Source of the DNA: Zea mays
Taxonomy: Eukaryota; Streptophyta; Magnoliopsida; Poales; Poaceae
Direction of reading: 5' to 3'
NCBI RefSeq assembly: GCF_902167145.1
Contig: NC_050104.1
Location: 95,057,849-95,121,848 of the forward strand
DNA length: 64,000 bases
The notes below the pieces were generated by a model. That model did no database searches. It worked only from the letters and a program-made list of their open reading frames with translations, and had not been told where the DNA came from. Positions 35,977 to 48,397 of this stretch are shown piece by piece. The stretch's first letter is position 1; every line of letters starts with the position of its first letter. The position numbers and the translations under genes are program-made.

Positions 35977-37414
35977 CTGCTACAACTGTGGTGAACTCGG
36001 TCATCTTGCTCATCAATGTAACAAGCCCAAGAAGAATAAGTTCAAGGGCAAGAAAGAAGATGACAACGATGATGAAAAGAAGGAAAAGAAATTCTTCAAG
36101 AGGAAGGATGGGAAGCAAAAGAGGTTCCACAAGAAGAAGAATGGAAAGGCATATATTGTTGGTGACTGGCTCACCGACATTGAATCATCAAGTGGATCTT
36201 CTTCAAGTGAAGAAGAGAATGATGAAAAAGTTGCCGCCATCGCCGGGGACTTCTCTTCACCACCACCATCGCCATCATCGACTTCTCACCTATGCTTCAT
36301 GGCTAGGGGTGAACGGAAGGTACAAAATGATATTAATATTGTTGATGATAGTGATAGTGATAGTGATGAGGAATTTGCTTCACCTTCATATGATGAGTTA
36401 GCTGACTTGCTTAAAGAATATACTCAAATCATTAGAAAGTCAAAAGCTAAATGTGATAGGTTGAAAAATGAAAATGAATCTTTAAATGCCAAATATGACA
36501 TAGTTATAAAGGCTAGTGATGAAATAAAAGAAGAGAATAAAACTATGTCATCAACTGTAAATGAGCTCACAAACTCCCTAAAAGATGCTAAGGAAAAATG
36601 TGACAAATTAAATGAAGCTAATAGGGAGTTGCAAAATAGACTAGTAAAGATCAAGGAAGACTATACTCAAATTAAATTTGATCATGACAATCTTCTTGTT
36701 GAAAATGAACTTTTATCTTGCAAAACACATGAGGCTATTAACCCTGTTGTTAAGATTGATGTAGCAACCTCATGTGATGATTTGAGTCAAGAAGAGCAAA
36801 CTAGTCTACATGCTAAATTGACTGAAAAAGTTGAAGTCCTGACTTTAGACAACCAAAAATTGAAGAATTACTTGACTGATGCAACTACTAGAGGAAAGGT
36901 TGCTATTGAGAACAATGATTTCAACAATGAGTTGGCAGTGGATAATCAAAGGCTTAAAAATGAGGTCAAGAAACTAAAAAGTGAAAATGAACATCTTGCA
37001 ACAAGTGTGCAAAAGTTTAACAAGGGTCAATACCTCCAAAATGAGCTGCTTATGAACACTGTCATGAAAAACAACAAGAGTGGTATTGGATACAATGCTT
37101 TTGTGCAAAAGAAAGCTACCACTCAATACAAGCCAAAGCAGACTCACAAGCCTATCAAATGCTTTGAGTGTGGAAATGAAGGTCATTTTGCCCACAACTG
37201 CAAAGCCAAACCACCAACTCCCTTGCCTAAGCACTCAAGACCATTTGCTTTCAATGCTCATTATGTTCTAAGAAAGGTTGCAAATGGAAAGGTCAAAGTT
37301 ACATTCCTAGGTCCACCAAACAAGAGTAGACCTAGACAAATCTGGGTGGCAAAGTCCTTAATTGAGAGAGTCACTGGTCCTATGCAATATAGGGCCCTCA
37401 AAACTCAAGCTTGA
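35977..37414 (+). CDS. Gag of element B, C-terminal part
   Basis: It resumes directly after element A inside the first CCHC knuckle (YNCGELGHLAHQC) and runs open to TGA at 37412-37414. It has a Lys-rich stretch, an acidic Ser-rich region, a long coiled coil (about 36380-37020) and a second knuckle CFECGNEGHFAHNC (about 37158-37200). It ends in the IWVAKSLIERVTGP tail, also seen in degenerate form at the ends of the A and D gags. The open frame itself extends upstream to an ATG at 35966 inside the LTR of A, which is not a genuine start. Gag forms particles and binds RNA. Confidence 0.88.
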
Positions 37415-37431
37415 ATTGTCTATGGATGTAG

Positions 37432-40400
37432 GTGAACTACAAGACCGGTGGGAGCCATTGGGTTATTGACAGTGGATGCACACAACATATGACAGGCAAC
37501 CCATGGATGTTCACCTCACTTGATGAGAATGTTGATGGGCAAGATAAAATCACATTTGGAGACAATTCAAAAGGAAAAGTGCAAGGACTTGGCAAGGTGG
37601 CAATCTCAAATGATTTATCAATATCAAATGTTCTCTTAGTTGCACCTTTGAGCTTCAATTTATTATCAGTGGGTCAACTCTGTGATCTTGGACTTCAATG
37701 CTTATTCACTCCAACAGAGGTTATTGTAACAAAGATGGATGATAAATCAATGGTGTTCAAAGGATTTAGGTACAACAACCTCTACTTAGTGGATTTCACT
37801 TCAGAAGATGCAGACTTAAGAACTTGCCTCTTCACCAAAGCTTCACTTGGATGGCTCTGGCATAGGAGGCTTGCACATGTTGGGATGAGCACACTCAAGA
37901 AGGTATTAAAGAAAGATATGGTTAGAGGATTAAAGGATGTGGTGTTTGAAAAAGACAAGCCATGCAGTGCATGTCAAGCTGGAAAGCAAGTTGCTAATAC
38001 ACATCCTACTAAAGCCTTCATGTCAACATCAAGGCCACTGGAACTACTTCATATGGATTTATTTGGACCCACAAATTATGTAAGTGTCGGTGGCAACCTC
38101 TACTGTCTAGTGATTGTTGATGACTTCTCAAGATACACTTGGGTGTTCTTTCTCCATGACAAATCTGAAGTTGCATCTATATTCAAGAAGTTTGCCAAGA
38201 AAGCACAAAATGAATTTGATTGCAAGATCAAGAAGATTAGAAGTGATAATGGCAAAGAATTTGACAACACCAACATTCATGAGTACTGTGATGAAATTGG
38301 GATCAAGCATGAAGTATCTGCCACATACACACCTCAACAAAATGGAGTTGTTGAAAGGAAAAATAGGACCTTGATCACTCTTGCAAGAACAATGATTGAT
38401 GAGTATAACACACCGGAGAGGTTTTGGGCCGAAGCTGTCAACACTGCTTGTTATGCATCAAATAGGTTATTTCCTCACCGGCTACTTGCGAAGACTCCCT
38501 ATGAACTACTAAATGGGAAAAAGCCAGACGTCTCCTTCTTCCGGGTGTTTGGGTGCAAATGCTACATCTACAAGAAACGCCATCATCTAGGGAAGTTTCA
38601 AAGACGTTGTGATATTGGTTTTCTTTTGGGTTATTCATTAAAGTCCAAAGCATATCAAGTATTCAACCATGCCACTGGCGTGGTAGAAGAAACATATGAT
38701 GTGGAATTTGATGAGACTAATGGCTCCCAAGGAGCACTTGAAAATCTTGATGATGTAGGTGATGAGCCACTTAGGGAAGCAATGAAGAACATGTCAATTG
38801 GAGCTATCAAACCAAAAGAAGATGAAGAAGAGGTGCAAATCATTGACAGGCCTTCTTCATCAAATGTACCACAAGATGATGAAAAAGATGAGAGGCATGC
38901 AAATGAAGATACATTTGTCTCTCATGAACAAGCAAGGGTACAAGCCGAAGATGTTGATGCTCCAGGATCTTCTTCCCAAGTGGTTGACAGGAGAAACTCA
39001 TCACTACTTCAAGCTCATCCTCAAAACCAAATCATCGGGAGTCCTTCACAAGGGGTTATTACTCGATCACATAGACATGCTTCTTTTATTGAACATCACT
39101 CCTTTGTTTCTTGTGTTGAGCCTACTTGTATAGATGAGGCGCTACAGGATCCGGACTGGGTGAATGCCATGCATGAAGAACTTAACAACTTCACCCGTAA
39201 TGAAGTTTGGACCCTGAAGAAGCCCCCACAAGATGCAAGAATCATTGGAACAAAGTGGGTGTTCAGAAACAAACAAGATGATCAAGGTGTGATTGTAAGG
39301 AACAAGGCAAGACTTGTCGCAAAGGGATTCTCTCAAGTTGAAGGCTTAGATTTTGGAGAAACCTTTGCACCGGTTGCTCGACTGGAAGCCATCTGTATCC
39401 TACTTGCATATGCATCATGCTATGATATAAAACTTTATCAAATGGATGTAAAAAGTGCATTTTTAAATGGCTTCATAAATGAACTTGTATATGTTGAGCA
39501 ACCGCCTGGATTTGAAGACCCTAGATATCCTAACCATGCTTACAGGTTGTCCAAGGCGCTTTATGGGCTAAAGCAGGCTCCAAGGGCTTGGTATGAGCGT
39601 CTTCGCGACTTCCTAATCGAAAAGGGCTTCAAGATCGGGACCGTCGACACAACTCTCTTCACAAAGAAACATAACGGTGATATTTTCATTTGTCAAGTAT
39701 ATGTTGATGATATAATCTTTGGTTCGACAAATGACTATCATTGCAAGGAATTTGGTGAGTTGATGTCGAAGGAGTTCGAGATGTCAATGATTGGTGAGCT
39801 AACGTACTTCCTCGGCTTTCAAGTCAAGCAAATGAAAGATGGTAACTTTCTCTCACAAGAGAAGTATACCAAAGACTTGTTGAAAAGGTTCAACATGGAG
39901 AAGTGCAAACCAATCAAGACCCCCATGCCTACAAATGGACATCTCGACTTAGATGAGGGAGGTAACCCGGTTAATCAAACTCTCTACCGCTCTATGATTG
40001 GTAGTTTATTGTACCTTACCGCATCTAGGCCCGATATTATGTTTAGTGTCTGCATGTGTGCTAGATTTCAATCTAATCCTAAGAAAGCTCATCTTCGCGC
40101 TGTTAAGAGAATTCTTAGGTATCTCAGGCACACCACAAGCGTTGGTCTGTGGTATCCCAAAGGAGCTACTTTTGATTTAATTGGCTATTCCGATTCGGAT
40201 TATGCCGGTTGCAAAATTGATAGGAAAAGTACTTCTGGGGGATGCCATCTGCTTGGCAGGATCACTAGTATCATGGACATTCAAAAAGCAAAACAGTGTT
40301 GCCTTGTCAACTGCCGAAGCGGAATACATTGTCGCAGGTGCTTGTTGCACACAAATTTTATATATGAAACAAACTCTTCTAGACTATGGCGTAGTACTAG

Positions 40401-40654
40401 AAAAGGTACCTTTGTTGTGTGATAATGAGAGTGCTGTTAAAATTGCTAATAATCCTGTACAACACTCTCGCACCAAGCACATTGATATCCGTCATCACTT
40501 CCTTAGAGATCATGTTGCTAAAGGAGATATCATTTTAGAAGGAGTGAGGTCGGAGGATCAATTAGCGGATATTTTCACTAAGCCACTTGATAAGACCCGC
40601 TTTTGCATGTTGAGGAATGAACTAAATATTCTTGATCTCAGAAATTTTATGTAA
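37432..40654 (+). pseudogene. Pol polyprotein of element B (PR-INT-RT-RH)
   Basis: Copia order. Protease has DSGCTQHM (about residues 13-20). Integrase shows [10 protein letters not shown] and [10 protein letters not shown], then [15 protein letters not shown] and [16 protein letters not shown]. Reverse transcriptase runs from [10 protein letters not shown] through AFLNG to YVDDIIFGS (39700-39711, about residue 757). RNase H starts [21 protein letters not shown] single frame change near 40255 splits RNase H; it resumes as [19 protein letters not shown] and ends at 40654 with DIFTKPLDKTRF. Pol is in a different frame from gag, about 20 nt downstream of the gag stop. Except for the shift it is complete. 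Confidence 0.92.
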
Positions 40655-42313
40655 AATGTCAAATGGTGTTGTCAAGCTTGCATTGCATGATTAAATTACT
40701 TGTATTGCATCTAGGGCTTGTCTAACCTAGTTGAGATAACCGCCAACAAAGCGAGTGAAAAAGCTTAACTCGGGTCAAACTTGACAAGTCTTAGTTTTAA
40801 GCTTTTAGCACTTAAATTCTTACTTATTTGTGCAATTGTTGGTTCTTGAAATATGCATGAGGTACTGCACTTAGGGGAGTATTCAACACTCAAATCACTC
40901 ATGAAAATCCCTAGTGCAAGCCAAAATGCAAATTTCGCCATTTGCCTATTTTCTCCAAAAAATTATCTAGCCTATGGCAAAATATTTTGAAAAGTATATG
41001 AGGGTGCCAATACCTGTCCCAACAAGTGTTATTTTGTGTGATTATAAGTTGGGATTTGGTTTGGTTGGAAATTAGATAGAAAAATTCAAAATTTTCCAAT
41101 CTTCCCTCTGTCTGGGCTCACCGGATAGTCCGGTGTGCACCGGACACTGCACTGTGCAATGTCCGGTGCACCGGCAGCCGTGCGCTAAAACTCCTTTCTC
41201 TGTGCGCTGTCCGGTGGTTCACCGGACAGCTACTGTGCGCTGTCCGGTGTGCACCGGACAGGCACTGTAGACTGTCCGGTGCGCCCATACTCTGTTTTTA
41301 AAAAACTCTTCTCTGCCCGAGCCCGAGCCCAGGCTCATTTCTTCTCCCCTGCCAGCTTCCTCTCTCTGTCTCTGGCGCTTTTCCCCCGTCGCCGGCGACC
41401 TCCCTCCTCTCCGGTGATCCTACGGCGACCTCGTGCTTCTCTCCTTCCCTCTCTAGTGAGCATCCTCTACTCTCTCTTTCCCTCTTTTTCTCTTTGTCTA
41501 TTCCTGCTGTGAGCACCCCTCTCCACCCTTTTTGTGCCCAAATCAAATTCCTGTCAAATCCAGTAAATCCAAATGGTGGAATGTGTTCCAATGTGCCCAT
41601 TGAGTATCCCTGCAGGTTTCTAGCTCCCTTTGGGAGGGTTTCACAACCTAAATTGACTCAATCTCCCAAAACCTAATTCACCGCACGCCAAGTGTTCGGT
41701 GAAATGCCCAAACCACCCAAAAATGCTCCAATTGAACCCAAATTTTTCAGGCACCTTCACAACACTTCCAGTAACATACTTGCCAAATTTCACGCCAATC
41801 CGAGATTCCAGGCTTAAATTTCACCAAATTCCCCGTTTCGAGCGATCGTTTCCGAGCCGAGTGCCCAAATCTTTTTTTCTTCGCCTAAATTCAAACCAAG
41901 CACGCACTTCACTCATATTCACCTATATAAACCTATTCGTGAAGTATCGGCTCAATTCCATGTCGTTTCGTGCCTCAATTCAAATTCCAAACCTCCTATG
42001 GCACTGTTTATCGTTCAAACGTCGTTTTCACGTCGTTTGACCTCTTGATCGTCTCATCTCGTGTTTCCTGTGCCATATTTCTCTGTGTATGTATTTATTC
42101 ACATTTCATATACTTATGACTATGTGACTAATACGTGCTCACCTCTTCTGTCATTTCAGTGACCTTGATTGCCCGTGTGCCGTCTCCTGTCCTGCCTGGA
42201 TCGTCACCTCTCGTGTGAGCTTTCCAGGTAGTCATCTTATCCTTTGCTATTTCTATCGGATACTATCGATCTATGCTTAGTCATTCTCTCTCATTTGCAG
42301 TCATCAGTTCAGG
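40655..42313 (+). other. Spacer of element B with palindromes and splice-acceptor-like sites
   Basis: A CACCGGA...TCCGGTG palindrome cluster lies at 41118-41285, the same motif as in the LTRs. It is followed by a pyrimidine-rich stretch (41340-41510). TTTCAG (near 42160), TTCCAG (near 42228) and CATTTGCAG (42292-42300) look like 3' splice sites; the last is 13 nt before the ORF3 ATG. No coding sequence is seen here. Confidence 0.55.
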
Positions 42314-44440
42314 ATGCCGCGCACGAAGAATGTGTCGACGCCAGGGGGAGGCGATGATGAGGATCCTCGTCGTCCCTTCAGGCAGGTCAAGGGCAAGACA
42401 GACTACTTGGAGCAGCAGGAAGGCCGCAAGAAGCGGTGTACGGACAGAGTAGCCCATGCAGCAGCAGCAGCCGCTACGCAGGCCGAGCTTGGAGATCAGC
42501 CGCAGACTCCGTCAGATCAGATTGCATATCGTGTTCGTCGTCTCGCCTCCCGGCCTCGCTCCTCCACTCACACCACTGCTTCCACTCCACCACCCACTCT
42601 GCCTGCTCCCGTCACCCCTGTTGCGCCATCCACCACCACAGCCATACCCGCTACCTCCACTACACCAGCTTCCACTGCTCCTCCCGCTCCCGCTTCAGCT
42701 CCTCCTGTCCCTCCACCTCATTTCCGGGAGCGCGATGAGACTGAGGTACAACCACTTGCTGCGGATCCTAGACTGTTTGACCTTCAGCGTGCTACAGCGG
42801 CACGGGTACGTAAGTTCAGATACGTACCCGTGGAGTCTTGGTTACCAGCTCAGAGGGTCCCTGCAGCAGTTGACCTATTCAGCACACGTATTCAGGAGTC
42901 TTTTTTCAGAGCTCAGATGTCTGCTCAGATAGCTCTGCGAGTGCACCGGCTCTTGGACCTTCCAGCTTTTCTGCTCGCCGCCGGTGCTGACTCTGAGGCG
43001 CACCTCACATATCTGCCTGGCCTTCTGACCCTTTTGACTACCAGCAGCAGGTATGTTGAGGAGTGGGTACGAGTCTTCTACGCCTCTATATGGATAGACT
43101 CGGATCATCACTGGATGAGGTTTCGTTTTGAGCGAGAGGATGTCACCATTACTGCCAGTCAGATCCGCCAGCTCTTTGGATTTCCCGCGTCGACGACTCG
43201 TCTTCACAGCCTCTGCTATGACACTTCTGACCCTCCTCGTCGCCCTCACGACGATGTGGCTCCGGGTACAGCTCACGTCGCGGCTCTGTTCCGCCCGCCC
43301 TTTTCAGATGGGTCGCGACGTTCACCGGTAGACTTTACTATAGCAGCCAAGTATTTATTTGAGCTTATCAGACGGACTCTTCTGCCGAGGATGGGATACA
43401 GGGAGGCTACCACACATATCCAGCTCTGGCTCCTTGGTGCCCTGGTCTCTCACTCTGAGTTTGACGTCGTGGACTTCCTTATTTGTGAGATCGAGGACAC
43501 CGTTTTGGATGGGATTCGTGCTCGTCGACAGTTGCCATATGCTCACTACTTATGCCACATCTTTGCGCAGCTGATTCAGCCTCCTCGGTTTTAGGGCACA
43601 CTTGAGGCCTCACGCCTCGTTTTTGGATCCTACCGTCCTGCGCCTGAGACTCCTGTGCCAGCTTCTGCTCCTATTTTTGACTCTCAGGCCGAGGATGCAG
43701 CTCTTCATCAATTCGACACTCAGGATACAGCAGTTGATGATGATGATGATGATGATTTTGGGGTTCCTCCTCCGCCTCCTATGCCTCCACGCTCACATGA
43801 TCATGAGGCTGGGAGTTCTAGTGCTGCCCCTGCTGCCCCTCCGGCTATGGACCCTGCTCTTGCTTCGATTCTCTAGTCTATCACTCAGCAGCAGGCTCAC
43901 CTGGCAGCCGAGCAGGCCCGATTATCCGAGAGGATGCTCTCGATGTTTCAGAACATGCAGGACAGGCAGGATGCGCTTCAGCAGCAGCTACTCCAGGATC
44001 GGGCTGAGAGCAGGGCATTCATGGCTCTTATGCTACAGCATTCTGGTGTCTCAGTTCCCCCAGTTCAGTCTGCTCCACCTCCTCCGCTTCAGGCTCCAGT
44101 TGTGCCAGCGATTCAGACCGGACCCCCTATTCCTTCTATTGGTCCCTCTCCGCTCCGGCCGGTCACTTTGGCTTTCACCTCTCCGGTTCTCAGCTCTGTC
44201 TGCCCGCAGCCGCCAGTGCCACCAGCATCTGCTGTTACCACTACTGCTATGGCAGTATCTGTGACCACTTCTGTTCCGGCAGCTCCTGCAGTGCGGCCTC
44301 AGTCCGAGTCAGTACTAGCTCCAGCTTCTACCGCAGATCCTGGATCCGAGACTGACTCTGACCCCCCGCCGGCGTTCGCTCTGCTGCCTCGACCGCGACC
44401 GGATGCGCCCCCGCCGCCTCCTCCCGCTTCAGATGTTTAG
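42314..44440 (+). pseudogene. ORF3 (env-like / plant-transposon-protein type) of element B
   Basis: One frame of 709 codons is interrupted by TAG at 43592-43594 and TAG at 43874-43876. It has a basic N-terminus (MPRTKNVSTPGGG), an Ala/Pro/Thr-rich stretch, and a folded domain of about 270 residues (FRERDETEVQPL to AQLIQPPRF) like the domain annotated as putative plant transposon protein. A seven-Asp run follows, then a short coiled coil (QARLSERMLSMFQNMQDRQD) and a Pro-rich tail. No signal peptide or clear membrane span is seen. Sireviruses often carry an extra ORF in this place, called env-like; the envelope role is not shown by this sequence. Probably expressed from a spliced RNA. Confidence 0.65.
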
Positions 44441-44874
44441 GTTCGGATGCCCTTTTGGTGTTTGACGCCAAAGGGGGAGAGATATGAGTTGTGAGAGCTA
44501 GGGGGAGTTAGAGAGTTAGTAGAGAGTCATTTTGATGTAATATATGTGCTTGCTACTCTCTGTACTAGCTTGATGTTTTTGGCTCACAAACTCGATATAT
44601 ACTCTCGTTGCGTATGATTGACTGTGTGTATTATGTTTTCACCTTATATTTTATCACCAGTCTTCTAAGTTCTTGTTTCATTGATTTAACTTCACTTTTA
44701 TATGAACAAGAATCTTATGATGTGTATGCGCTCACTCTTATTAGTATGATACACGTTCTTTCTATCAAAGATTACTGAGTATAACTAACCATCCTTTCTA
44801 TTGACAGAAACTTCAAAACAAACTACTCTCATAAAACTTGTAGGGTTGTCATCAATCACCAAAAAGGGGGAGAT
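44441..44874 (+). promoter_or_regulatory. 3' untranslated part of B with multiple polypurine tracts
   Basis: AAAGGGGGAGAGA (near 44470) directly follows a hairpin TTTTGGTG...CGCCAAA (44454-44472). AGGGGGAG recurs near 44500, and the LTR-adjacent tract AAAAAGGGGGAGAT ends at 44874 after CATCAATCACC. Multiple polypurine tracts are a described Sirevirus feature. Confidence 0.75.
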
Positions 44875-46335
44875 TGAAAGCATCTAGGCCCCTGGTTGGT
44901 TTTAGTGATTAATGACAACGTAGTATTATATGTGACTAACGTATGTTTTGCAGAGACAAATGGTAAGTTAGGTCGCATGACAGGTAGAAGTACTACAACG
45001 GTGAACAATCCCGGAGATAAGAACTCGAAGCGACGGCTAAAACGACGAAACAAAAGGCGAAGGTCTACGGAGTCCGAGTGTCAAGAGATGTGGACACTCG
45101 CGATTTAGTTAGGTCTTTTATTCTCTTTTAGCCGTACTATAAAGAGGGGTTGTCGATGAGTAGTTTGACCAAGAGAGTTCTAGTGTAGTGTTGGTGCACA
45201 ATCACACTCACATACAGTGCTAGGTGTCACTCTAGAACTCACTCACAAGTTAGAACGAAAACCGATTTGAAAATCAAGAGTTAGGGTTTTCTAGCCATGG
45301 GGCACCGGACTGTCCGGTGCACCCTCTGCCAGGTGGGGCCTGGCTGGCCCGGGGAAGATCCTTCTCCATCCAGAAACCCGAGAGCGCAGGTTTTAGAGAT
45401 GAATTTTAGTGGCGCACCGGACAGCGCACCGGACTGTCCGGTGTGCACCGGACAGTGAATGTTCACTGTCCGGTGTGCCATAAGTCCAACGGCTAGCTGT
45501 CAGAACTAGCCGTTGGAAACGACCGTTGGTGCACCGGTGGCGCACCGTTGGCGCACCAGTGGCGCACCGGACTGTCCGGTGCGCCAGTGCGCAGAAAGTT
45601 GCCTTTAACGACTAGTTGGTGGGTGAGGGCTATTTATACCCCTTCCACCCACCATATTCAAGGTCTTGCACTCCACATTTATTCTAGCACATTGCTAGAG
45701 CATTGCAAGCACCAAAAGCCTAGTGAGGAGATTAGAGAATCTTAATCCGCGTTTGTTCCTCATTAGCGCTAGCGAGAGCCACCTAGAGCACACACCACTT
45801 GCATTAGGCTTCTCTTGGTCAAGCGAAAGTCTACGGCTTGTTACTCTTGGTGATCGGCATCACCTAGACGGCTTGGTGGCGTTGGGAGCTCGGTGATCAC
45901 CGTGAAGATCTTGTTGGTGACCGGACTCAAGTTTGTAAGCGGTCTCGAGGGATCCACCGCGCCGGAGTGGCAAAGGATCATCTCGTAGTGAGCACTTGGT
46001 TCTTGCGAAGACCAAGGGGGAGCGATACCCTTGCGCGGGTGCTCCAACGAGGACTAGTGGAGAGTGCCGACTCTTCGATACATCGGGAAAAATTGGAGGA
46101 GTCTTCTAAACCTTGCTTTACATTCCGCACTTAATTCAAGCACTTTACATTGTGTATTTGTTTAGCAAGTATTTGAAGTATTGTCTTAGCATTGTTACAT
46201 TTCTAGTATTATATTCTTAGTGCTAGTTGTTGGGGTGAAGTTGGGCTCTTGCTTAGTTCTTGCTTAGGTTTTAATTAGTGTTGACTTTTAGAAAAGCCCA
46301 ATTCACCCCCCCTCTTGGGCATCGTGATCCTTTCA
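44875..46335 (+). repeat. 3' LTR of element B
   Basis: 1,461 bp, TGAAAGCATC...GATCCTTTCA. TATTTATA lies at 45631-45638. The palindrome cluster at 45300-45590 has a different unit count from the 5' LTR. GTTAT follows at 46336-46340. Confidence 0.9.
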
Positions 46336-46340
46336 GTTAT

Positions 46341-48397
46341 GACTCAAACACAAGGGCATATAGAGTCTTCAACAAATCCACATGATTAGCCGAGGTTTCT
46401 TGTGACATTATGTTTGATGAGACTAATGGCTCCCAAGTGGAGCAAGTTGATCTTGATGAGCTAGATGATGAAGAGGCTCTGTGCATCGCGCTAAGGAACA
46501 TGTCCATTGGGGATGTGTGTCCTAAGGAATCCAAAGAGCCCACTCAAGCACAAGATCAACCATCATCTTCCAATCAAGCATCTCCACCAACTCAAGATGA
46601 GGATCAGGCTCAAGACAATGAAGATGAAGATCAAGAAGATGAGCCACCTCAAGAGGAGGACAATGATCAAGGGGGAGATGACAATGATCAAGACAAGGAA
46701 GATGATCAAGAAGAACAGGATCAAAGACCACCACACCCAAGAGTCCACCAAGCGATTCAAAGAGATCAGCCCGTGAACTCCATCCTCGGCGATATTCATA
46801 AGGGGGTAACCACTCGATCTCGAGTCGCTCATTTATGTGAACATTACTCTTTTGTTTCCTCTATTGAACCATACAGGGTAGAGGATGCACTAAGAGATTC
46901 GGATTAGGTGTTGGCAATGCAAGAGGAGCTCAACAATTTCATAAGGAATGAGGTATGGCATTTAGTTCCACGTCCTAATCAAAATGTTGTAGGTACCAAA
47001 TGGGTATTCCACAACAAGCAAGACGAGCATGGTGTGGTGACAAGGAACAAAGCCCGACTTGTGGCCAAAGGATATTCACAAGTCGAAGCTTTGGATTTTA
47101 GTGAAACCTATGCACCCGTAGCTAGGCTTGAGTCAATTCGTATATTACTTGCCTATGCTACTTACCATGGCTTTAAGCTTTATCAAATGGACGTGAAAAG
47201 TGTCATCCTCAATGGACCAATCAAGGAAGAGGTCTATGTTGAGCAACCTCCCGGCTTTGAAGATAGTGAGTACCCTAACCATGTCTATAAACTCTCAAAG
47301 GCGCTTTATGGGCTCAAGCAAGTCCCAAGAGCATGGTATGAATGCCTAAGAGATTTCCTTATCACTAATGGCTTCAAAGTCGGAAAAGCCGATCCTACTC
47401 TCTTTACTAAAACTATTGCAAATGATTTGTTTGTATGCCAAATTTATGTTGATGATATCATATTTGGGTCTACTAACAAATATACTTGTGAAGAGTTTAG
47501 TAGGATAATGGTTCAAAAATTCGAGATGTCTATGATGGGGGAGTTGAAGTATTTCTTAGGATTTCAAGTAAAGCAACTCCAAGAGGGCACCTTCATCAGC
47601 CAAACAAAGTACATTCAAGATATACTCAACAAGTTTGGAATGAAGGATACCAAGCCCATCAAGACACCCATGGGAACAAATGGGCATCTCGACCTCGACA
47701 CGGGAGGTAAATCTGTAGATCAAAAGGTATACTGGTCGATGATAGGATCTCTACTCTATTTATGTGCATCTCGACCGGATATTATGCTTTCCGTATGCAT
47801 GTGTGCAAGGTTCCAAGTCGATCCTAAGGAAGTTCACCTTAGGGCCGTGAAAAGAATCATGAGATATTTAGTTTATAGACCTAAGTTTGGTCTCTGGTAC
47901 CCCAAGGGATCCACCTTTGATTTAATAGGTTATTCAGATGCTGATTGGACAGGGTGTAAAATTGATAGGAAGAGCACATCAGGGACTTGTCAGTTTTTGG
48001 GAAGATCTCTGGTGTCTTGGGCTTCAAAGAAACAAAATTCAGTAGCTCTTTTTACCGCCGAAGCCAAGTACATTGTCGCAGGCCATTGTTGCGCGCAATT
48101 GCTTTGGATGAGGCAAACCCTTAGGGACTATGGCTACAAATTGAGCAAACTCCCTCTCCTATGTGATAATGAGAGTGCAATCCGCGTGGCGGATAATCCC
48201 GTTGAACACAACCACACTAAGCACATAGCCATTCGGTATCACTTTTTGAGAGATCACCAACAAAGGGGGGATATCGAGATTGCTTATGTTAGCACCAAAG
48301 AATAACTAGCCGATATCTTTACCAAACCATTAGATGAGAAAACCTTTACCAAACTTAGGAATGAGCTAAACATTCTTGATTCTCAGAACTTTGATTG
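46341..48397 (+). pseudogene. Copia RT/RNase H of element C
   Basis: It continues the pol of C after element B. There is a linker (TRAYRVFNKS, then a TGA), a long Asp/Glu/Gln-rich spacer (46410-46907), a TAG at 46905-46907, then RT from [13 protein letters not shown] through [12 protein letters not shown] to [11 protein letters not shown] (YVDD 47444-47455). RNase H follows ([35 protein letters not shown]) and then TAA at 48303-48305. The last codons (LADIFTKPLDEKTF to NFD) end at 48397. RT and RNase H are otherwise open for 465 codons. The AFLNG equivalent reads VILNG here. Confidence 0.88.

Larger units (their letters stand above)
22699..46335 (+). mobile_element. Sirevirus-like Copia element B with third ORF
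   Basis: LTRs at 22699-24182 and 44875-46335 both run TGAAAGCATC...GATCCTTTCA and are flanked by GTTAT (22694-22698, 46336-46340). Without nested element A it is about 12.7 kb: LTR, Met-tRNA primer site, gag, pol, a spacer with palindromes, a long third ORF, several purine tracts, LTR. The LTRs differ by about 21 substitutions plus three small indels. Inserted in the pol of element C. It is close to intact apart from frameshifts in gag and RNase H, stops in ORF3, and the insertion in gag. Confidence 0.9.

Noticed and set aside
42436..44264. Ser- and Leu-rich frames overlapping ORF3 of B (42436-42932, 43602-44264)
   Set aside because: They are frame shadows of the repeats in ORF3; the frame with the folded domain and coiled coil is the consistent one.
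46410..46907. Acidic Asp/Glu/Gln-rich 165-codon frame as a separate gene
   Set aside because: It is the linker between integrase and RT of element C, in the same frame as RT and separated only by a stop.
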